From contig JAPKAY010000010.1 in assembly GCA_028825045.1 (NCBI GenBank), positions 1 through 64,000 on the forward strand: a stretch of 64,000 nt of DNA, written 5' to 3'. The notes beneath the pieces were generated by a model. That model saw only the letters and a program-made list of their open reading frames with translations, did no database searches and had not been told where the DNA came from. A program made the translations under genes and the position numbers. The stretch comes from Halioglobus sp. (GTDB taxonomy: Bacteria; Pseudomonadota; Gammaproteobacteria; Pseudomonadales; Halieaceae). Numbering within the stretch: position 1 is the stretch's first letter; every line of letters begins with the position of its first letter. Shown here one piece after another: positions 59,084-64,000 of this stretch.

Positions 59084-60529
59084 TTATGATCTCAGCCTGC
59101 GTACTAAACGCGACAATAGCCAGATAACACACACCAATGTCAGTACGGCACCAATAAGCATGTAGTAAAAAACCGGCGGGATCCAGCGCCATGTGGACTG
59201 CAGTTCTCCGGGCATGGCTTCGATGCGCATGTGTAAAGACTGGTAAGCTGCCTTTGCGTCGTCGCCCAAAAACGCTACCGCAAGTGGCGATTGCTCTAGA
59301 GGGTCTGATTGCATATCAAAAAAACCGCCCCCTTCATACAGCTTCCAGCGACGGTCAAACGCATAACGGGCTGGGGCTGCGGCGGGCCAACGCGGTTCGT
59401 AATGAATAAAAATATTCTCTCGTTCCAGTACGCCGCCATCCGCCAATACCGGTAGCAGGCTCTCTCCGTCGCCCGGATAGCTCACTGGCAATGACACCCC
59501 CGCCACGGCTGCGATAGTGGGCAGCACGTCGTTGAGATTAACCAAACTGTCATTCACACCGCCTTCTTCCACGACACCCGGACCCCAGATGATAAACGGC
59601 ACACGGGAACCCGCGTCAACCGTTTCGCCCTTGGCACCACGAACCTGTCCACCATACTGGCGGCTGAGAATATCGCGGCCCGTGCCGTTGTCCCCGACAA
59701 ATAAAATGAGTGTTCGATCCGCCAGGCCCACCTCTTCTACCTTATCGATAACCTTACCCACTAATTTGTCCATATACGCCATCATCGCTACGAATTTTTC
59801 CTGGTCGCTGGCTGCCTCATCCCGCATATCCGGTGTCGTTGCCCACGGGTCGTGGGCTAAGACCATCGGGTAGTAAATAAAAAACGGGGCGGACTGGTGT
59901 TGCGTTATGTAGTCAAGGACATGGTCATTAAAGACATCGGGGCCATACACTGTCTTGTCATATTGGCGCTGGCCATCATTGTCATTTAGCGTTGGGCCCC
60001 AGTAGCGAGATGTTTTTGTCGCAGATTTTAATTGCCAGACCAGAAAGTCATCGAACCCCGCATCGGCCGGCAAGGATCCCTGTAAGGTCTCGAACCGGTT
60101 ATCAAACAACTGCCACTTGCCGACAACAACAGTGCTGTAGCCATCGGCTTTTAGCATGTGTGCAAACGTGGTTTGTTTAGGATCCAAATATCCGAAATGC
60201 GTGTAGTTACGAAAGTTGTACTGCCCAGTCATGATCTTCACTCTCGATGGGGTGCACAAGGGTTGAGCATGCGCGAAATTAAAACGCACGCCCTCCCTTG
60301 CCATCTGGTCGAGCCGGGGGGTGTCGTAGGATTCACCACCGTAGATACCAACTGTCTCAGCACCGACATCATCACTGAAGATAAGAATGATATTCATGCG
60401 CGGCTCGCCGGCTTGCGTCACACTGGCGAGTAAAACCAGCGTAGTCGTCATCAGCGGGACAAAAATCTGATACACAAGCCCGAAAGTGACCCACCGAGCT
60501 AGCCGAACATTCGTTTGTTCGTTGCTCAC
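59084..60529 (-). CDS. Exported S1 sulfatase with C-terminal membrane anchor (CTPSR)
   Basis: A 481-residue sulfatase. A hydrophobic N-terminal region (residues 15-38) exports it; IILIFSDDVGAETVGIYGG and CTPSR (Cys92) form the active site, and GKWQLFDNR and VGDNGTGRDI follow. The GKWQL variant replaces the common GKWHLG; loss of this His is a noteworthy change. A helix at about 455-473 (YYMLIGAVLTLVCVIWLLSR) with an RR-rich end anchors the C-terminus. The start is a GTG in GTGA overlapping the stop of the first sulfatase; a GTG two codons earlier is in frame. The second gene of the operon. Confidence 0.88.
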   Translation of the reverse strand: MSNEQTNVRLARWVTFGLVYQIFVPLMTTTLVLLASVTQAGEPRMNIILIFSDDVGAETVGIYGGESYDTPRLDQMAREGVRFNFAHAQPLCTPSRVKIMTGQYNFRNYTHFGYLDPKQTTFAHMLKADGYSTVVVGKWQLFDNRFETLQGSLPADAGFDDFLVWQLKSATKTSRYWGPTLNDNDGQRQYDKTVYGPDVFNDHVLDYITQHQSAPFFIYYPMVLAHDPWATTPDMRDEAASDQEKFVAMMAYMDKLVGKVIDKVEEVGLADRTLILFVGDNGTGRDILSRQYGGQVRGAKGETVDAGSRVPFIIWGPGVVEEGGVNDSLVNLNDVLPTIAAVAGVSLPVSYPGDGESLLPVLADGGVLERENIFIHYEPRWPAAAPARYAFDRRWKLYEGGGFFDMQSDPLEQSPLAVAFLGDDAKAAYQSLHMRIEAMPGELQSTWRWIPPVFYYMLIGAVLTLVCVIWLLSRLVRRLRS

Positions 60530-62100
60530 AACCACAACATCAATTTTTCCGCCATCCGCACAAGCGGTCCGTGGTACCAGGCCACGTCCGGATCAGCCTC
60601 TGGCACCTGGTACTGAACTTGCAATTTTTGCAGGCGCTTTTTCAGGTCTTGGGTGATTTCGGTATAACCGGGCTTACCGTATAAATTAACCTGGTCTGCC
60701 GGGTCCGTCACCAGATCGAACAGCTCCCACTCATCGTTCTGATAGTAGTACAGCAGCTTGTAGCGCTGAGTGCGCACACCGTAGTGGCGCGCCACACCAT
60801 GGAAGCCTGGGTTTTCATAGAAGTGATAGTACAGGTCGCGATTCCAGGGCGGCGGATCAGCCTTGAACAATGGCAGCAGGCTGACGCCATGCATGGGTTC
60901 CTTAGGTGTCACTCCCGCCGCGTCTAAAAGCGTGGGGGCAAAGTCGATGTTCTGCACGAGGGCATCTGACGTTGTACCAGGCTGGATGTGTCCGCGCCAC
61001 TCCATCAGAAAAGGTACTTGTGATGAGACCTCATCCATCCAGCGCTTGTCGAACCAACCGTTTTCGCCGAGGAAAAAACCCTGGTCCGAACTGTAAAGTA
61101 CAATGGTGTTCTCCATGAGGTTCTGAGTTTCGAGGTAGTCCAGCAGGCGACCGATTTGACGGTCCATGCTCTGCACCGAGGCAATATAGGTTTTCACATA
61201 GCGCTGAAATTTCCAGCGCAGTTCCTCCTCCTCGCTCATAGAGGCTTCTTCAAATTGGCGGTTGCCCTTGGCAAATGCTTGTTCCCATAGAGCCGCCTGT
61301 TCTGGTGTTAGCTTGTTCCCCATTTTCAATTTGACATCATTATCAGTGATGTAATCAGCGATGCGCATACGGGCGTCACGGCGCGCCGCAGTAAGGCCGC
61401 TCAGGTCGCGAAACAAGGACTCAGGTTCCTCAACCAATGCATCTTCGTCCCAATTGCGCAGCTCCTGCGGACCAGGCATCCAATCCCGATGAGGTGTTTT
61501 GTGGTTATAGAGTAAAAAGAAGGGCCTACCCTCCTTTTTTGCATGCTCCAGCCAGGCGATGGATTTCTCGGTTACGAGATCGGCCACGTAGCCTGTTGTT
61601 TCCTCGACTCCGGCGGGACTTCTAAAGGCAGGGTTGTAGTAGGTGCCCTGCTCGAACACGTTATCGATAACGTCCCAATGGTCAAAGCCAACCGGGTCGC
61701 TGTAAAGGTGCCACTTACCAATCACTGCAGTCTGGTAGCCCGCACCCTGCAGCAAGCTCGACAAGGTCTGCTGCTCGCCATTGAAAGGGCCTGACCATTC
61801 ATTGCTGTAAAATCCATTGGCATGACTGTGCAACCCGGTGAGAAGCGTCGCCCGGCTGGGACCGCAGATCGCATTGCCAACATAGGCGCGGTCAAAGCGC
61901 ACCCCTCCCGCTGCGATACGGTCAATGCTGGGCGTCTCGACGAGGCTACTTCCGTAAGCACTTACAGCGCTAACAGCATGGTCATCTGAAAATATGAAAA
62001 CGATATTGGGGCGCCCTGCGGCGTTGGCAGAAAGAGTCAAGAAACCCAGGAATACGCCTACCGCTGTGCCAAAAAGCTTTGGTTTGCTTCGATTCAACAT
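60526..62100 (-). CDS. Exported S1 sulfatase, first gene of the operon (CGPSR)
   Basis: A 524-residue sulfatase with a signal peptide ending SANA. NIVFIFSDDHAVSAVSAYG holds metal aspartates, CGPSR (Cys79) is the formylglycine site, and GKWHL, NHKTPHRDW and YSSDQGFFLGENGWFDKRW match the large sulfatase group that includes iduronate-2-sulfatase-like and heparan/chondroitin 6-O enzymes. GGAAGAG lies four bases ahead of the ATG. It is divergent from a SnoaL-like gene with 108 bp between, where the operon promoter should lie. The substrate is not predictable from sequence alone. Confidence 0.92.
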   Translation of the reverse strand: MLNRSKPKLFGTAVGVFLGFLTLSANAAGRPNIVFIFSDDHAVSAVSAYGSSLVETPSIDRIAAGGVRFDRAYVGNAICGPSRATLLTGLHSHANGFYSNEWSGPFNGEQQTLSSLLQGAGYQTAVIGKWHLYSDPVGFDHWDVIDNVFEQGTYYNPAFRSPAGVEETTGYVADLVTEKSIAWLEHAKKEGRPFFLLYNHKTPHRDWMPGPQELRNWDEDALVEEPESLFRDLSGLTAARRDARMRIADYITDNDVKLKMGNKLTPEQAALWEQAFAKGNRQFEEASMSEEEELRWKFQRYVKTYIASVQSMDRQIGRLLDYLETQNLMENTIVLYSSDQGFFLGENGWFDKRWMDEVSSQVPFLMEWRGHIQPGTTSDALVQNIDFAPTLLDAAGVTPKEPMHGVSLLPLFKADPPPWNRDLYYHFYENPGFHGVARHYGVRTQRYKLLYYYQNDEWELFDLVTDPADQVNLYGKPGYTEITQDLKKRLQKLQVQYQVPEADPDVAWYHGPLVRMAEKLMLWL

Positions 62101-62151
62101 ACATCTCTTCCATTCACCTGCAGTGAAAATCCAATCGCTGCTCAACTGCTT

Positions 62152-62173
62152 GTATAAAGTGTATCGCTTATAC
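62152..62173. promoter_or_regulatory. Candidate divergent control site of the sulfatase operon
   Basis: GTATAA and TTATAC arms flank a 10-base centre in the 108-bp gap between the divergent first sulfatase gene and SnoaL-like gene. The AT-rich arms could also be part of overlapping -10 boxes. No regulator gene is adjacent, so control by a distant factor is possible. Confidence 0.3.
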
Positions 62174-62208
62174 TGGCTCTAAACACCACATACTCTGAGG
62201 AGAATTCA

Positions 62209-62667
62209 GTGAATGACCCACTCAACACGCTACTTGATCGATGTGCTGTCCAGGATGTGCTAAACACCTACGCCCGCACGTGCGATGAACGCCATTGGGA
62301 AGAATTCGACAATGTCTTCTGTGAAGAAGTCGCCGTGAACTACGGCGGAGAGTTCAAACTTCAGGGGCGTGCGGCGGTCGTGAACATGATTCAAAGCATG
62401 CTGGGGGGATGTGGGCCTACCCAGCATCTACTGGGAAATTTCGACATTAGTATCGAGGGAGATACCGCTCACAGTCGATGCTATGTCCGTGCGGCTCACG
62501 CCGGAGTAGGAGAAGAAGAACAGTTATTTTACGAAGTCTGGGCTCAGTACCACGATACGCTGGTAAAGCGGCCAGCCGGATGGCGAATCCTGCAGCGTAG
62601 TATGATAGTCAACAAGGAGCTTGGCTCACGCGCCATCCTCAAACCGGCGCCAACTCCCCAAAGCTGA
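62209..62667 (+). CDS. SnoaL/NTF2-like protein
   Basis: A 152-residue alpha+beta barrel protein of the SnoaL-like/NTF2 superfamily: DRCAVQDVLNTYARTCDERHWEEFDNVFCEEVAVNYGG is the typical three-helix start with the D...+..F.+D. pattern. It is followed by ISIEGDTAHSRCYVRAAH and GWRILQRSMIVN. Relatives are dehydratases, isomerases or polyketide cyclases for hydrophobic small molecules, often steroids. It is cytoplasmic. The start is a GTG with GAGGAG seven bases ahead. Divergent from the sulfatase operon and possibly co-regulated. Confidence 0.82.
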   Translation: MNDPLNTLLDRCAVQDVLNTYARTCDERHWEEFDNVFCEEVAVNYGGEFKLQGRAAVVNMIQSMLGGCGPTQHLLGNFDISIEGDTAHSRCYVRAAHAGVGEEEQLFYEVWAQYHDTLVKRPAGWRILQRSMIVNKELGSRAILKPAPTPQS

Positions 62668-63015
62668 ATGAACCGAGTTAATCATTAAAGCCTGCGAGCA
62701 GATACGCCCGCGTTCCGCCATCCGAAAACCTTACCCTGCAATGTATCTTTATCGATCGATAGATGGCATTTCGTCACTACGCCCTAAAGATTGATAGTCA
62801 CTTTAGCGAAGCCCTTTATCCAAAGCCAAAAATACAGCAATACGTATACCGATACTGCTGCGGTGCTGTCGAACTACAGACCCTATCTCGTGCTACATCG
62901 TTGCCCGGGGGCACAATACTTGATACTAATTGGCAAGAGTCCACGTACACTCTGGACGATACCTGCAAGCGCCCATTGGGCGTATCACCGACAATAGATT
63001 GGTAGCGACTGACTG
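62668..63015. other. Intergenic region without a supported gene
   Basis: Three overlapping frames of 60-80 codons occur here on both strands, but none has a ribosome site or recognisable product. A small palindrome, ATCGATCGAT, lies near 62752-62761. No terminator is seen after the SnoaL-like gene. Confidence 0.35.
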
Positions 63016-63855
63016 ATGACAAAAGAATTCTGGTTCATACTAATCAGTATAACGCTGCTCCTGGCGTTATTGTTGCTGGTAGCCGCTAAAAAGTGGCATC
63101 TCCTGGAGACTCGCCCCGACCAGAAAATAGTTTACAAACTTCTCGCAGAAAAGGATCTCAGCCTCCACGTCTTCAAAGCGCAAAATGAAGCCGATAGCAG
63201 CCCCAGCCCCGCAGTATTGTTCTTTCACGGTGGTGGCTGGGTGTTCGGCGGCGCGGAACAGTTCTATCCACAATGTGAGTATCTGTCTAATCACGGCTTT
63301 ACCTGCCTATCCGCGCAATACCGCCTTGGCCCAAGCCAGCAGCCCGACATTCGCGGTGCCATCGAAGATGCCCGATCCGCTCTGGAGTATCTGACGGAGC
63401 ACGCGGAGGAACTTCATATCGATCCACAACGCATCGCGGTAGGTGGCGGCTCCGCGGGTGGACATCTGGCCGCCGCACTTGGGACAGCGCTATTACAGCC
63501 ACTCGACGATACCGCTTCAGATAATGGTCTACGACCTGCCGCGCTGGTGCTGTACAACCCCATTCTTGATTTCGCGCCCGGTACTTTGAGCTATCCGCTC
63601 GCAGCACCGTACTGGAAAAAAGTATCACCTGTTGAGCATGTTAACGGCGCAATTCCTCCAACCCTCATTCTGGTAGGCTCACACGATGCAGAAGTGCCTC
63701 TGTCTTCGATGGAGAACTTTTGTGACGAGGTGCAGAGCAAGGGAGGTCACTGCGAGATCGAGGTTTATCAAGGGCAGGGTCACGGTTTTTTCAATCAAGC
63801 AGTGTACCTGGAAAAAACCAATCATAGAGTTCTTCAGTTTCTTGCAGCTTTATAA
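63016..63855 (+). CDS. Membrane-anchored alpha/beta hydrolase, HSL/carboxylesterase-like
   Basis: A 279-residue enzyme with an N-terminal helix (FWFILISITLLLALLLLVAA) and an esterase domain. HGGGW (71-75) is the oxyanion motif of the hormone-sensitive-lipase group, GGGSAGG has nucleophile Ser146, and GSHDAEVP (Asp224) with GHGFF (His256) complete the triad. It cleaves esters of small acids or alcohols, probably on the outer face of the inner membrane. It lies 348 bp after the SnoaL-like gene on the same strand. The substrate is unknown. Confidence 0.87.
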   Translation: MTKEFWFILISITLLLALLLLVAAKKWHLLETRPDQKIVYKLLAEKDLSLHVFKAQNEADSSPSPAVLFFHGGGWVFGGAEQFYPQCEYLSNHGFTCLSAQYRLGPSQQPDIRGAIEDARSALEYLTEHAEELHIDPQRIAVGGGSAGGHLAAALGTALLQPLDDTASDNGLRPAALVLYNPILDFAPGTLSYPLAAPYWKKVSPVEHVNGAIPPTLILVGSHDAEVPLSSMENFCDEVQSKGGHCEIEVYQGQGHGFFNQAVYLEKTNHRVLQFLAAL

Positions 63856-63906
63856 GCGGCCTGGCAATTTCACTCGCGACTGCAAGCAACGCAATAATTT
63901 CCAAGA

Positions 63907-64000
63907 TTAAAGCTGTATACCGGTATCAATCCAGCGCCCAATGGTTTGGCATTCCTGGGGCGTAGCGCCGGAGTCATGCGCCGGGCCAAAATCGATATCA
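63907..64000 (-). CDS. Partial C-terminus of a large exported or haem-protein-like gene
   Basis: The minus strand is open from the window edge to a TAA and ends DFGPAHDSGATPQECQTIGR followed by WIDTGIQL. A tail of the kind ..E...I..WID.GI is typical of large periplasmic proteins with cytochrome-like C-terminal domains, including hydrazine-synthase-related proteins. Only about 30 residues are visible, so the family is a guess. It converges on the alpha/beta hydrolase gene. Confidence 0.5.
   Translation of the reverse strand, partial: DIDFGPAHDSGATPQECQTIGRWIDTGIQL

Noticed and set aside
62763..63022. Three overlapping 60-80-codon frames before the alpha/beta hydrolase
   Set aside because: All lack ribosome sites, overlap each other on both strands and match no known family.
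1..64000. Defence system, CRISPR array, prophage or tRNA-linked island
   Set aside because: No spacer-repeat array, Cas protein, phage structural gene, tRNA or integrase was found; the P-loop proteins are kinase-like rather than defence ATPases.

Overview
The window reads as chromosomal accessory DNA of a marine-type gammaproteobacterium, plausibly a Cellvibrionales relative such as Halieaceae or Spongiibacteraceae. This is inferred from the mix of LptF/LptG/LptA, PurT, c-type cytochromes, PQQ enzymes, S1 sulfatases, DUF3604 proteins and acyl-CoA/P450/SDR genes. It is not proven by a marker gene: I see no rRNA, tRNA, CRISPR array or intact mobile element. Two decayed relics, an IS91-type transposase and a flavin monooxygenase, show past rearrangement.

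Region 1 (1-12.1 kb) looks like an envelope glycan or glycolipid locus. It holds a class I cytochrome c, a membrane-anchored SGNH hydrolase, a MOP-type flippase, a PAP2 phosphatase, four paralogous thymidylate-kinase-like P-loop proteins, and a set of LPS-transport parts (lptF-lptG with a divergent lptA). The flippase, lipid-phosphate phosphatase, bridge protein and ABC permeases would make sense together as a line for moving a lipid-linked product to the outer membrane; what the kinase-like proteins act on is unknown.

Region 2 (12.3-20.6 kb) has an exported chorismate mutase-cyclohexadienyl dehydratase fusion, a lipoprotein esterase, a 3D-domain lipoprotein, a large secreted metzincin protease with a fibronectin III domain, an MscS channel and the IS91 relic.

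Region 3 (20.6-33.2 kb) carries a membrane-anchored saccharopine-dehydrogenase-like oxidoreductase, a PQQ-type beta-propeller, a monooxygenase relic, a membrane protein followed by a sulfatase, purT, an acyl-CoA synthetase, a GPH-type sugar symporter and a serine beta-lactamase-like esterase.

Region 4 (33.2-41.8 kb) contains a plus-strand operon: SDR, lipoprotein PQQ dehydrogenase, two related exported proteins, DUF6152, two related membrane proteins and a 53-residue membrane peptide. It converges on a tightly overlapped minus-strand trio (cytochrome c lipoprotein, HupE/UreJ-like membrane protein, transmembrane anchor protein). It looks like a periplasmic oxidation module with its own electron and metal handling.

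Region 5 (41.9-64 kb) is catabolic: acyl-CoA ligase, ThuA-like protein, P450, sulfatase, DUF1080 (3-keto-glycoside hydrolase family) lipoprotein, a 952-residue dehydrogenase-HEAT-cytochrome c protein, an SDR, and a compact minus-strand operon of three sulfatases alternating with two DUF3604 PHP-like proteins, whose genes overlap or nearly touch. The operon ends at a divergent promoter shared with a SnoaL-like gene, followed by an alpha/beta hydrolase. Desulfation, periplasmic oxidation and acyl-CoA activation together suggest use of a sulfated organic substrate, but its identity cannot be read from the sequence. The sulfatase-DUF3604 operon, the Lpt/kinase/flippase locus and the PQQ-DUF6152-DUF6644 operon are the best candidates for undescribed systems.
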